Shown here: positions 10,160 through 22,400 of the stretch, piece after piece
Layout of the letters: each line of letters starts with the position of its first letter
Numbering within the stretch: the first letter of the stretch is position 1
Assembly (NCBI GenBank): GCA_022559845.1
Contig: CM040117.1
Coordinates: forward strand, 14,532,856-14,596,855
Reading direction: 5' to 3'
Length of the DNA: 64,000 bases
From: Amorphophallus konjac
Lineage: Eukaryota; Streptophyta; Magnoliopsida; Alismatales; Araceae
Notes under the pieces: generated by a model
What the model saw: only the letters and a program-made list of their open reading frames with translations
Told to the model about the DNA's origin: nothing
Databases searched by the model: none
Made by a program: the position numbers and the translations under genes

Positions 10160-11325
10160 AAGTGGGTAGATTTGATTGTCCGGGTGGGACGAATGAATCA
10201 AATCTGTGAGCCGAAAGGCGAAACGGGTTGGTAGCCTGAGAGGGCGTACTGAGATCGAACCCGAGAGAATAGAAACGAGCTGAAAGGCGTAATGGGTTGG
10301 CAGCCCGAGAGAGCATACTGAGGCCAAACCCGGTGAGATCAAAAGGTGTAATGGGTTGGCAGCCCGAGAGAGCATACTGAAGCCAAGTCCAGTATGACAA
10401 GATGGGTGGATTCGACTGTCCTAATGGGACGCAATTAGCCAAATCCAAAACCGAAGGTTGACCGAGTTAGCAACCCAAAAAGGGTGTGCATATGCCAAGC
10501 CCGGTTGGAACAACAAAGGAGTTGGTTTAACAGTCCAAAAGGGACATGAGGGTTAAACCTGGAGGCCGATAGGCGGGATGGGTTGGCAGCCCGAAAGAGC
10601 ATACATAGGCTAGACCCGAAGCGATGAAAGGAAGGGATTCGACAGCCCAGGTGGGACGTATAAGTCAAATCCGTGAGCCGATAGGCAAATAGGGTTGGCA
10701 GCCTGAGAGGGCATGCTGAGGCCAAGCCCGTGGGGACAAAGGAGTACACTTGACGATCCCGGTGGGGTATATGAGTCAAGCCCAAAGTCAAGAGGCGAGA
10801 TGGGTTGACAGCCCGAAAGGGGCATGCAGAGGCCAGACCCAGAAGAAGAAACAGGGCGGACTTGACAGCCCTAGTGGGACGTGAGAGTCAAATCCGAAGG
10901 CCGAAAGGCGAGATAGGTTGGCAGCCCGAGAGAGCATACTGAGGCCATTCCCGATGGGACATGTGCCAGAAGACACGATGGATTGGTAGCCCGAGAGAGC
11001 ATACTGAGACCAGATCCCAAGAAGAGAAGATGAGCCGAAAGGCATGATGGGTTGGCAGCCCGAGAGGGCGTGCTGAGACCAATCCCAAGGAGGTTAGATG
11101 AGCCGAAAGGCATGAAGGGTTGGCTGCCCGAGAGAGCATACTGAGGCCAGTCCCAGTGGGACAAGAGAGTAAGCGGGTTTAACTGCTCAGAAGAGACACG
11201 TGAGTTGAACCCGACAGCCAATAGACAGAATGGGTCGGTAGCCCGGGAGAGGCATGCAGAGGCCGAGCCCGATGGGACAAAGTATGACACCGTCAGAATG
11301 CCAGTGGGACTAGGTGTCATAGGAC
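10160..11325. repeat. Hairpin-module array in TE-B 3' region (about 20 modules)
   Basis: Imperfect units of 50-70 bp each contain an outer inverted repeat of 6-11 bp around an inner short hairpin. Examples of paired arms are 10168-10177 with 10196-10205, 10524-10531 with 10552-10559, 10749-10754 with 10775-10780, 11174-11184 with 11203-11213, and 11283-11291 with 11313-11321. Between them recurs a simpler GCCGAAAGGC motif. Arm sequences differ widely while pairing is kept. ORFs across the array show no family features. Confidence 0.8.
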
Positions 11326-11440
11326 GACATGTAAGACGTAGCCATGGCATCTATATGATTTTTTTTTTTTGAGATGGGGTGGAGGCATTGACTTAGAGCC
11401 ACCCATAGAATAGACAGAGAGAGGATTTTGTTTTCACATT

Positions 11441-11577
11441 ACCAACCTCACCGCCCTTTCGGGTTTTCGCCGAGGCTGGCCTCCTTTAGCTTTTTCCGGT
11501 GCGCCCTTTCGGGTTTTCACACCGAGGGGTTGCCCATTTTTGCCCGAGGCGCCCTTTCGAGTTTTCACCTCGACCGG
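11441..11577 (-). other. Proximal hairpin triplet of TE-B
   Basis: Hairpins at 11441-11479, 11496-11525 and 11543-11577 share the loop CCCTTTCGGGTTTT (the third has TCGAG). The triplet starts about 130 bp past the end of the pol frame on the sense strand and mirrors the distal triplet beyond the array. Confidence 0.7.
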
Positions 11578-11710
11578 GTCTGTGGCCTTTTTACCCTCAG
11601 CCAACCGTTAAAGGCTGACTGAGTCCGCCGGGGTATCAGTATTTTTAACCCCTTTTCTTTTTTTTTATTTTTTTTGTTTTTTTGAACCTTCACTGAGGAG
11701 AGGTATTGTC

Positions 11711-12397
11711 CTATGAGGACTGCTGCAGAAACTCCTGCGGTGGCGCATGGTAGAGCTTCATATGCTTGCCGTTGAGAGGAGGGAAGGGATTGTCTCCCTT
11801 GTGGTCAAGGACCGTATAGGCCCCTCCTTCGTAGACCTTCTGGATGACGTAAGGCCCACACCAATTGGGCTGGAGTTTGCCGCTGGATCTTCCCGCGAGA
11901 ACCTCCTTTTCTTTGACCATGACAAGGTCACCTTTCTTGAACGCCCGTTGCTTGACCAGCTTATCATAGGCACGTGTCATGCGGGCTTGATACACTTGCA
12001 GGTGTTTGTAGGCTTTAAGTCTTTGACCTTCAAGGTTGGACAATTCCTCAAGCCTTCTTTCAATTTCAGATTGGTCTTGGCCTGGCAATCCGGCGTGCAC
12101 AGCAACGCGGTAAGATGCTAGCTCGATCTCCACAGGGACCACCGCTTCAGCTCCATAGACCAGGGAGAATGGGGAGCAACCCGTGGGGGTTTTGTAAATA
12201 GTCCGGTAGGCCCATAGGGCTTCGTGGACCTTCTTGCCCCAATCCCGTTTGCGGCCACCTACTATCTTGGACAGCAGCTTGCAGAGGGTTTTGTTGAAGG
12301 CCTCGGCCAACCCGTTGGCTTGGGGATTGTATATTGATGACGTCCTCCAGTCAATATGGAACTTGGCCGCCAGAGCATAAATAGTCTTGTCTTGAAC
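11711..12397 (-). pseudogene. integrase C-terminal part of TE-B, shifted frame
   Basis: This is a continuation of the integrase after the frameshift. It holds the catalytic Glu region NPQANGLAEAFNK (about 12300-12335), WAYRTIYKTPTGCSPF and a C-terminal DNA-binding part with FKKGDLVMVKEK and LQPNWCGPYVIQKVYEGGAY. It ends at the stop at 11711. In TE-C the equivalent region joins the core in frame. Confidence 0.85.
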
Positions 12398-12399
12398 GG

Positions 12400-14823
12400 C
12401 GTGCCATTGTCGGATATAATCCGACTGGGGGTGCCGAATCTGTATATGATATAGTGCCGCACAAAACGAGCAACTATCTCCCCTGTAACTTCCCGTAGTG
12501 GAACGGCTTCCGCCCATCTGGAGAAGTAATCGGTGGCAGCGAGTATGAACTTGTGCCCCTGGGACGATGGTGGGAATGGTCCCACAATATCCATACCCCA
12601 CTCTGCAAACGGCCAAGTAGGCGCTGTTGGATGGAGCGGGTTAGGTGGCCGTCGAGGGACTGGGCCGAATGCTTGGCATTGGTGACATGTACGAGCGAAT
12701 TGATTGCAATCTTCGTACATGGTTGGCCAGTAAAACCCTTTGAGCTTGATGCTATTTTTCATCTTAGCTCCTGCCTGGTGAGCTCGACATAATCCGGAGT
12801 GAACCTCATGCATGACAGTCTTGGCCTCCTTGGATGAAAGACAACGGAGGAGGACCGATCGGTCCTTTTCATGGACGAGCCTGAAGAGCAGATCGTCAAT
12901 CAGCTGGTAGGATGTCGCCCTGCGTAGCAGTTGCACCCTCTGAGCCCGCTCGGGAGGGAGCCAGCCGTTCTTCATCTTTATGATCGGCTCGCGCCAATCT
13001 TCTTCTTCGGGAACAATCTCCTCTTGAATGTTGTCGACCTCATACACAGTGAGGCCGGATTCTTCGTCGAGCACACTTGGCATGAGCCTCCGGTGTCTGA
13101 CTGTAATATTCAATTCTCCCTCAGGCGGGAGTTTTAGGGCTGCTGCCAACTTTGCAAGAGCATCAGCCTGAGAGTTGCTGCCTCTGGGGACATGGCCTAT
13201 TTCAAATAGATAAAAAATTTTCTTGAGCCTCATGACGGCTGCATGGTAGGGGACGAGCTCCTTTTTACGGACATCATAGACGCCCAGTACTTGTCGGATG
13301 ACGAGCTGAGAATCCCCGTACACTTTGATACACTTGATATCTATCTCCAGTGCCAGTTGAAGCCCAATAATTAGTGTTTCATACTCTGCCTCATTATTAG
13401 TCAGCGACTTCATGAGAGCACAAGAGTTGTGGAGGATACCGCCTTGTGGAGACACAAAGACTACCCCCGCACCCGAGACATAGTCCGTAAGGCCGCCAGC
13501 TCTTTTGATTGTCCGAGAGGCACCATCAAAATATAACTCCCAATATGGGAGGTCAAGAGTGAGGACACCTGACTCCATCTGTGGTGGGACTTTTTCAGAA
13601 TGCTCCCCGATTTCTTGAGAAGGCACTAACACCTCTTCGTCGGGTAGCTCAAAGTTGAGTGGCGAATCTTCTGGCACAGGGTGCGCTGCTAAGAACTCCG
13701 CCATTCCTTGTCCTTTGATCGCCTTGCGTGGGACGAAGGTGATGTCGAACTCCATGAGGATAAGTGCCCATTTGCCGAGTCTACCAGAGAGGACAGGCTG
13801 GCATAACAGAAATTTGAGTGGGTTGCATTTTGAAATGAGCTCCACCCGATGGGCTAGGAGATAGTGCCTCAGCTTCTTGACAGCAAACACCAGAGCTAGG
13901 CACATCTTTTCCATGGGAGCGTACCGATGCTCAGGCCCGATCAGTTTTCGGCTGAGGTAATACAGTGGCTGCTCCTTGCCCTCTTCATTGATCTGGGCTA
14001 GGAGAGCTCCCAAAGAGGCATCCATGGCAGCAATATACAAGATAAGGGGTTTCCCTCTGACGGGTGCCCCTAAGACTGGAGGAGTCAGCAGATACTCCTT
14101 GATTTGCTCGAAGGCCTTCTGACAGTCTTCGTCCCATATGAAGGGTGCTCCTTTCTTCATCAATCTGCCGAAAGGTAGGCATCTTCCTGAGAGGTTTGAA
14201 ATAAACCGCCTAATATAGGCAAGTCTCCCCTGAAGAGATCTGAGCTCTGTCAAATTCTTGGGCGGAGGTAGTCCTCTTATAGCCTTTATTTTGTCAGGGT
14301 CGATTTCTATGCCTCGATACCTGACAATGAAGCCAAGGAACTTGCCACTGGAGACGCCGAAGGCGAACTTCATCGGGTTCATCTTGAGCTGGAATTGTCG
14401 GAGCCTTTCAAAGACTCGACGCAGGTCAGCTAAGTGATCCTCCCGCTTCTTTGTCTTGACGACCAGATCATCAACATAGCATTCGACAAGGTCATGTAGC
14501 ATCTCGTCGAAGATCTTGGTCATTGCCCTTTGATAGGTTGCGCCGGCATTCTTCAGACCGAACGGCATCCTTTTGTAGTTGAAGATCCCCTTAGGAGACC
14601 GGAAAGCCGTATGGTCTTTGTCTTTGACGGCCATGCGGATTTGATTATAGCCCGACGACCCGTCCATGAAAGACAAGGCTTCGTGACCAGTGGTCATATC
14701 AACCATTGTCTCAGTGATTGGGACAGGGAAGTCGTCCTTTGGGCATGCCTTATTCAAATCCCTGAAGTCGATGCAGACTCGGACTTGGCCGTTCTTCTTC
14801 TTGACAGGGACTATGTTAGCGAG
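12400..14823 (-). pseudogene. pol: RT, RNase H, second RNase H and integrase of TE-B
   Basis: RT motifs include DFRDLNKACPKDDFPVP, FKNKMPFGL-type RMPFGLKNAGATYQRAM and the catalytic YVDDLVVKTK at 14456-14485. The first RNase H (LILYIAAMDASLGALL, about 14000-14050) is followed by a second, plant Tat-type RNase H with WELYFDGASR (about 13530-13560), NNEAEYE and GDSQLVIRQ. Integrase begins with the HHCC zinc motif (about 12680-12815) and has the first catalytic Asp in WGMDIVGPFPP (12582-12601) and the second in SDNGTPF (12395-12414). A one-base loss just after puts the catalytic Glu and C-terminus in another frame. Confidence 0.9.
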
Positions 14824-17800
14824 CTACACAGGGTACATGCGAGGCTCTATGAAGTCCACATTGAGCATTTTGTCAACCTCAGCATTGACCTTCAGCTCCA
14901 ACTCGTGGCGCATACGCCTTTGGACTTGCTTGACTGGCTTGACTGTTGAAAGTATTGCCAGCTCATGTTCAGCCACAGAAGGGTCGAGCCCGGGCATTTC
15001 TTTATAAGTCCAGGCGAAACAATCCCTGAACTCTTCTAAAAGCTGTCGATACGACTGCCTTTCTTCCTCACTGAGGAGAGCACTTATGAAGGTGGGACGA
15101 TAGTCACTTTTGCTTCCAAGATTGATTTCGATCAACTCGTCCACAGTTGCTTGACCACCGTCTTCAAGCTCCGGTGGAGCTGGTTGGAGGTCGACGAAGT
15201 CTCCCTCGTCATCAGTGTTGGCTTCATAGACATCAAATTCTTCGAAGCACTTTTGCTCGTGGCTTGAAGCCGAAGGGCTTGCTTCATCTTGCTGATGGTT
15301 AGCAGGCTGAGCTGCTCCTTCCTCTGAGGGGTGGTCATTGTCGACTCCTGATGAAGGTGATGGTGTCGTAGACACATCAGCGGACTCCCTCACAGAGTCA
15401 TCAACCTTAGGCTCAGCTTCAGCTTGCCCATTAGGGAGAGGTAACAGTCCTATGGTGTTGACTGCAAAGTGAACCTCGAAGTCCTTTTCCTGGTCATAGC
15501 CAAGGCCCCTTGTATCTTTGCGGGAGAAGGGAGGTTGCCCGCGGACTTGCGGAGGGTTCCATAGCTGATGAAAATATGCCGCTCGAGCAGAGTCCAGAGT
15601 TTGCGGGATGTGTTGCTTTTTACACATCTCCTTGATATACTCTGGCATATCGTCCATCTCCTGGACTGGCTCTGGCACCACATCGGCGGGAGTATCCCAG
15701 CCGAAGTCATCTTTAGGAGGACACGGTGGGACTAAATCACCTTTGTAAAAGATGATCGGTTTGACCTCCTTGCCCTTGTTGCGTCTCCTTCTCCGTTGAT
15801 AGGAGACTGTAAAGGTCTTCAACTGTTCCACCTCCTGTTCTTCCCATTGGGACACGAGTTGAAGGCACTTAGGCGGTAAGGAGATACTCCCATCAATGAC
15901 CCGGCTGATAAGGTTGGCTTCAAAGTCCATACTCCGCCTTTCTGGTTGGGTCGGCTTGGAGGCGGCACTGAGGCTCAGCCTGTGCAGCTTTACCATGTCT
16001 TGGTTAACAGTGAAGAGCTGCCCTTCTTCGACTTCAAGGTCCACTTTTTGCTTCCCCTTGTTCTTTATAGGCTCGGGGATTGTTAAAGTGGGCTTCCCAA
16101 AATATAGCGAAGCATCGGCCAGATGGCACTCATTGGGGTGGAATGGGGCTTGATCTGCGAAGACCGTATGTTGCTCCCCTTCCTTGGCATATTTAATGCA
16201 TTGATGCAACGTTGAAGGAACGACCCAATTCTCATGAAGCCAAGGTCTTCCAAGCAGCATCTTGTAAGATGTGTCGGAGTCGATGATATAGAATGTCGCT
16301 TGGGTGACGAAATCGCCCAAAACTAGTTTGACAACAACCCGACCAAGCGCCTCCTCGGAACCCTGATTGAATCTCGAGATCTTGACATCAGTCACCTTTT
16401 GCAAATAAGGTGCCAAGTATAGAGACTTGAAAGTCTTCAGAGGCATGATGTTGACAGCTGCTCCGGCATCTACCAGGATGCGATTCACATCATGTCCATT
16501 AATCGTCCCTTTCATATATAAGGGGCGATTATGATACGGAGAGGACATCAACATGTCTTTGTCCGTGAAGGTGATGTTTGCTGTGAGTGCTTCATATGCT
16601 TGAGCTTGCAACTCTGCAACATGGGCTTCATACGCCTCTGGATCTTGAAGTATCTTGACAAGAGCCTCTCTGAGGTCTTTGCTCCAGGCAATGGCTTCCC
16701 AAATGGTGACATTTGTTGGGAACCGCTTCATATGATGAAAGATTTTGCGGTCTGCCCTGGCACGGGTCTTGTCAAATGGCGGAATGATTTCTGCCAAAGC
16801 CTTCGGCACCTGGCGAGACTTCTCCCGTTTAGGAGGGCGCTCCTCCGTATTCTGGCCTTCCGCATCTTCCTGGAATAGCGGAGCCAAAGACTCTTCTGGA
16901 GGTGGCAAAGGTTCTTCATGCTGGTCTTCATTAGAAGGACCTGCTGGACTTACGGGCTCGACCCTGTTGGAGGGGCCGGCTTGCTCTGACGCCTCCTCGC
17001 GCTTTGGCGACTTGGCTGGCTCCTCTTCTTCATCGGAGGAGGTGATTGTGAAAGGGACACCACCCGGCTTAGCCGTTGAAGTGGGGCCTGAACCCTCTGA
17101 GGGGCTGAGGATGAAAGGGATTCCCCGAACTTGAGTTTCTGGGACAGGACCCGGCTTCTCCCCTCTGAATATTATGACCCGGTCAAGAGTCGGGAGACCT
17201 TCACGTCCACGTCCTCGGCCACGACCTCGGCCACGTCCCCGGCCATTTCTCGCCGAGCGGCGCCGATATGTCGCCATAGGCGCCTGGCCTCCAGCGCTAT
17301 CAGCCGTGGGACAATAAATATTGTCGGGTGGCGGAATCGCCACCATGTTGCAAGAGAGCTCTTGCAGCATTTCCTCGAGCATCTCGACAGTGAGCTCCTC
17401 ATCTTTGTAGAATAAGGAGCTCCTCCGGGATTGGGAAGTCTTCACCTTCTTCAAGACGGTGAACCATTTCTCGGAGCCATTGTAGAAGACGAGCTTTGCG
17501 CCCAAGCTTGTCCCAGGGAATATATTCGTCTAGAGTGACGACCTTGGTGGGATGAGGGGGAGTGTACTCCTCCAGCTCATCTATGAGCTTTTGAAGTCTT
17601 TGTAGAGGAGTTAGCTCCTTAGGAGCCTCCATAGCAGCGGCTTGCTCGGCTTGCTTCTTCAACCTCCTCTTCAAGTTCTTCCTGCGATTCTTCTCCTGCT
17701 TCTTTTGGCGTGTTGCCTCTTGAGAAGAGAGAGGAGTTTGCTTCGGCAGTGGGACTCGCTTGCCCCCAGAATTTTGCTTCTTGCTCTGGGCTGGCTCCTT

Positions 17801-18960
17801 AGGAACCTTAGTGCCACGACTTTTTCTGGGGGCAATCTTGGTCCAATTGACCTCCTCCGGCTGAGCTTGGAAGGTGGCATTGATTGCCTGAGCAATTATT
17901 TCAGGAGGCAACTCCTGGAACTCTGCCAGTCCACAGTAGGGCCTCTGGGAGCTTTGTAGTTCCACCGACTTTGTTTGGTCTGGTGGGTTGGCTTGCTTGA
18001 GCTGCTGAGGCCTTTCTACAATTGGCGGCCTTGCTGAGCTGACAGAGGCCTTAGCCAGGATCTTTGCGGGCTCAAGGGGTTGAGTCCTTTCCCCGACTAA
18101 TGGCCTTGCTGACTTGGCAGGAGCTTTGGCTGAAGGCTCTGACGCCTTGGCTTTGCCTTTGTTGTCTGGCCGAGAGTTCTCTCTTAGGACGATGCCGGGC
18201 TGATTCGACCTGGGACGGACCTTGGAACTCTCTCCCGCAGCTTGGCTTCTTGGGTTCTGGACCTTAGGCCCTTTATAGGTGGCCGTGGCCTTGCCTTTAG
18301 TGAGTAATGGGAATTCATCATTTTCCGTAGGCTCACTTGGCCGGACTAATCGGGAGAAAGCTTCAGTTTCTCGCCGGGCCTGCTGGAGTGTCTCCCTGGC
18401 GGCCTCTGCAAGGCGTAACCTTGTCATGGAATTCCCCTGATGATCGACAACCCCTCTCTGGATGAGGGCTTCAATGAAGTCTTGAACCTCTGGGCATTGC
18501 CGAGTGGGGTGAGACACCCTTGCATGATACTTGCAATAGCGGGGGTGTATCTTGGCCGTCTCATTGTAATAAGACGATGGCTCATGTGTCAGCACCCAGC
18601 CATCCTCCAGAAGTTTATCAAAAATCTTCTCAGTGTCCTCCTTGGGGAAAGAACACTGGTGAGAGGAGTGTGGACTTGGGCGATTGGGAACTGGCTCCCT
18701 GGGAACTAACTCCCTCCTCCTGCGGCTCGGGGAACTGGAAGGCTGCTGTAGCGTGAATGACGTTGACGGAGCAGTGAAGACTCCTTCGTGCATGCGGCTG
18801 CGGTGGGTCGACTAGAAATTCGCCCATATCCACCTTCCCTCGCCTGATTAAGTCTTCGGCGAGGTCCTTGAATGGCTCACAGTTGTGGATAACAGGGCCA
18901 ACAACTTCATGATATGGGCAATAGCCCTAATGAAAAGCAGCGCCTGGCGTCTGCTCCAGA
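14824..18960 (-). pseudogene. gag-pol linker, protease and RT start of TE-B
   Basis: Downstream of the gag domain two further zinc-knuckle-like units follow. The one at about 18880-18926 has lost its His (GP instead of GH in TE-C). YCKYHARVSHPTRQC at about 18495-18540 keeps the pattern. A Pro/Lys-rich linker leads, after a two-base deletion near 17421, to a Gly/Arg-rich stretch (GRGRGRGRGRG) and the aspartic protease with ILVDAGAAVNIMP at about 16443-16482. DAG in place of DTG/DSG is also found in TE-C, so it is a family feature. The frame ends at the premature TAG at 14824, where TE-C has Trp just before the first RT motif. Confidence 0.8.
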
Positions 18961-19489
18961 GGTGACGGCTAATCAATCCCGCCCGTTGACATGCGAAGAA
19001 GATATTGGGAGTTTTCTCGCAAGGGAAGGAGTATAACTTCTCTGGGAGCTCGACTTGAAGTGGAGCCTCCACATCTTCCGGTGAGTCCTCCACGTCTTCA
19101 GATGAATCTGGGGATTCTTCAGAGAGCCAACCCCTGAGCGGAGCCCGACCCGTGAGTGATACACCCGCCTCCCGTATGTGGGCTGGAGCTAACCCCCTGG
19201 CAAATGGGCCAAAAGGGAAGGTGGACAACTGCTGATCAATGTTCTCTAGGAACTGCAGCAAGCGCCTTTGTTCCCGTCGTAGCTGTCGGACTTCCCCTCG
19301 GACCTTCCGGATAGTCCTCCGCAGCGCCAAACATTCTGGGAATGGAGGAGGAGTGGCTCTGGGGCCACCATTGGGCTGTCGACTTGAGGGCCCGGCTTCG
19401 GAGACATTGGAGCTTGAAGCCATCGCCACCATATGGACCACGTTAGCCGACCGGTTCGATCGGCTCCAGGGATGAGGCTGGGGTGGGGT

Positions 19490-22400
19490 CGACTGCATGG
19501 CCCAGCATATTTACCAGGCCCTTTTGAATGAGCTCTTCTGCTATATTCTTGAAAACATAGCAATCCCCGACCGTGTGACCCAACCTCCGGTGATACACAC
19601 AATAGGTTGGATCATCTGTCTTATCCACCTCCGCGGGCTTCCGCGGGTCCGGCAGAGTGACGAGCTGCTCCTTCATACATAGATCAAAGAGCATCTTAGT
19701 ATGCTCCTTTCTGAAGGAATAAGGCGTCTTCATGTTCTCCGCTAAGAAAGACACATTTGTCTTATCACCAGACTTCTTGCCTTTCCCTTTGGACTTTCCT
19801 TCCCCTTTATCTCCATTCGTCGGGGAGAAGTCCACGGCATTCACCTCCTTACCGCTAGCCAGACGGTCTTTGGAGGGTTTGCCTTTTGTAGAGGTTTGTA
19901 CAGGGTGATCAGCGAAGAACATCTCAATCTCCGCCACCACCGTGTTGAGTTGGTCGAAGCCTCTGATATTGGAGCCCAGAAGCTTTTCACTGACTTCTGC
20001 CGAGAGACCCCTGCGGCAGATAGTGATTGCATCTTCAGGCGTCGGAGGGTTATCGCAGCGCATGCTGACGTCCCTCCATCGCTTGATGAAGTCCAATGCT
20101 GTTTCACCCTTCTTCTGTCGAAGGGAACAAAGCTCTGCTAGGGAGACCTTGCGTTCGACCATTTGGAAGCGGTCGACAAACTTCTTCTGCATATCAGCCC
20201 AATCAGATACTGAATTGGGCTTTAACCTTGAATACCATTGGAAGGCGGTGCCAGTCAAAGACGTGGCAAAATACCGCAGCAAGTATGCCTCTTCCAAGGC
20301 TAATTCACCCATGGCCGTCATGTAATAGGCCAGGTGTTCATGCGGAGAGCCCTGCCCGTTGAACTTCTGGAGTTTCGGGGCCTTCGGGCAATCTGGTGGA
20401 AGCTTCTTGAATTGGTGATGGAGGGGATAAGGCACGCTGTACAAATCAACGATAGCCACCCCCTCGCCATGTTGAGCGAACTTCGCTTCCACGATGCGCT
20501 CGATCATCTGCTTCTGCTCCATGAGGCTTTCTGCAGCAGGAGTAGCAGATGACCGCGCATTGGCTTCATGCGGCGGGACTTCGAAGTCCACTGCCAGTGG
20601 GAGTCTTGCAGCGGTGACAGAGGCATTGGCTGCTGCCAGGATGGGAGAAGGATGCTGATCCACTCCAGCCGGTGCCGCCTGAGGCGGGGAAGGAACCTCC
20701 TTTTCGCGTAAAAGCGACTGTAGCAGGTTCTTGAGCTCTTGGTTTTCCCGTTGGAGCTCGTCCAGCGTGGGGGCCCGTGGTTCCTCCCCCAACTCTTCTT
20801 CGCGCCTGGAGTGACTGTCCCCATCAATACTGTGGACGTCTTCCTGGCGTTCTTCTTGCCGCGCCGGCTCAGGCTGAGAGGTACCAGCGGCCGGCACCTG
20901 TTGAATTTGTGCCAGGCCCCGGGACCCGGACCTTGACCTCCTCGTATATTGAAGAGGCTGATTGAGTTCCCCCGAGGTGCCTTCAGGCTGTTTTTCGCCG
21001 GAGGTGACGTGACAGGTGAACACTTTGACAGTGTCATCGGTCACCTGGACCACCCGCTTTTTTTTGGGCGGTTGTCGCTCCGGCTTGGGCGGCCTCCCAA
21101 GTCTGTCGAAGACAGACATTCGGGATGTGACTGCTTGAGGTGAGCGATCCTCCTCCGTGTGCGTGGAACTGGCCCACGGGGAAGTCGGCCGCACCTTCTT
21201 GCCAGCTCCGCGGCGCTTCTGCCCCCGTAGGGGCTGATTTGTAAATTGCGGAGAAACTGAGGCCTCAGTGCTTGTCGGACTCCGCACTCGTCGAAGATCC
21301 GACATGCGAAAAGGCTCCTCCGCCCTCGCGTGCCTTATAATTCGGGCCTCCTCTTTGGTGACCCAGATCTTCTTCAAATGGAGCTGATGCTCCTCAGTTG
21401 GGTTGCCCCCTGTCCTTGGACGGGGAGCTCGTGGCCTGGGCCTTTGCAAAACGCGCGGAGTTGCCGTAGGTACGGCAGACTTCTCCTTCTTCGCTCCTTT
21501 CTCCCGGACTTGCCGGAGGGGCTCGAAGCGGTTGGAGGTAGAGATAGTCGGGACATGACGATCCCGTGGCATAATCGGCTCACCTCCATCGAGCCGGATG
21601 CGGATGTCTCCAACAATCACAGTCTTGCCGGAGCGCGAGACAGCCGCTTCGGGCCTTGCACCCTTGCGGCTTCGGCGTTGCCCCCATTGAGTAGGGGAGG
21701 CAGTGGTGGCGCCCGTGGTAGGCATGGCGTCCTCCTGACGACGGCGACGTTGCCCCCGTTGAGCAGGTACAGCACCTCTGAGGGTAGCTGCAGTAGGTTT
21801 GGCGCCATTGCGGCGGCGACGTTGTCCCCGTTGAGCAGGGGCGGCGCCGGCAGTGATTTGATTGACCGAGAAGACTCGGCCAACAGCTGGGGCAGAAGGC
21901 CTGACACCTTCGGCCATTGACGGAGCAGCCAATGGAACTCGGCTGGTTGTTGGGATGAAGGGCTTGACACCCTTAACAGTTGGCGAATTGACCGGATGGA
22001 CCCGGCCGGTTGATGTAGCCAAGGGCCTAACGCCCCCGACAGTTGCGTTGTTGACCGAGCGAACCCGGCCGGCTGTTGCAACAGAGGGTCTGACACCCCC
22101 AGTGATTGACTTCTTGGCCAGGTGAACCCGACCAATCGACGAAACCGAAGGCCTGACGCCTTCAGAAGCTAGCTTGTTGGCCGAACAGACTCGACCAATT
22201 GTCGAAGCCGAGGGCCTGGCACCCCCGACGGCTGGCTTGTTGGCCGGGCGAGCCCGACCGGGAATGGCGGAGAGCTTGCCTCCTTCAATAGTTGGCTTCT
22301 GGACTAGACTGACCCGGCCAGCAATTGAAGTCGAAGGCCTGGCGCCTCCAACAGTTGTCTTCTTGACCGGACGGACCCGGCCAGTTGAAGGGGCCGAGGG

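Noticed and set aside
9930..11350. Many Leu/Ser/Pro-rich minus-strand ORFs
   Set aside because: They are produced by the hairpin-module array. The repeated peptides follow the DNA repeat and do not behave like a protein family.
16443..16482. DAG in the TE-B protease as an inactivating mutation
   Set aside because: TE-C has the same residues at the same place, so it is a family feature and not damage to one copy.
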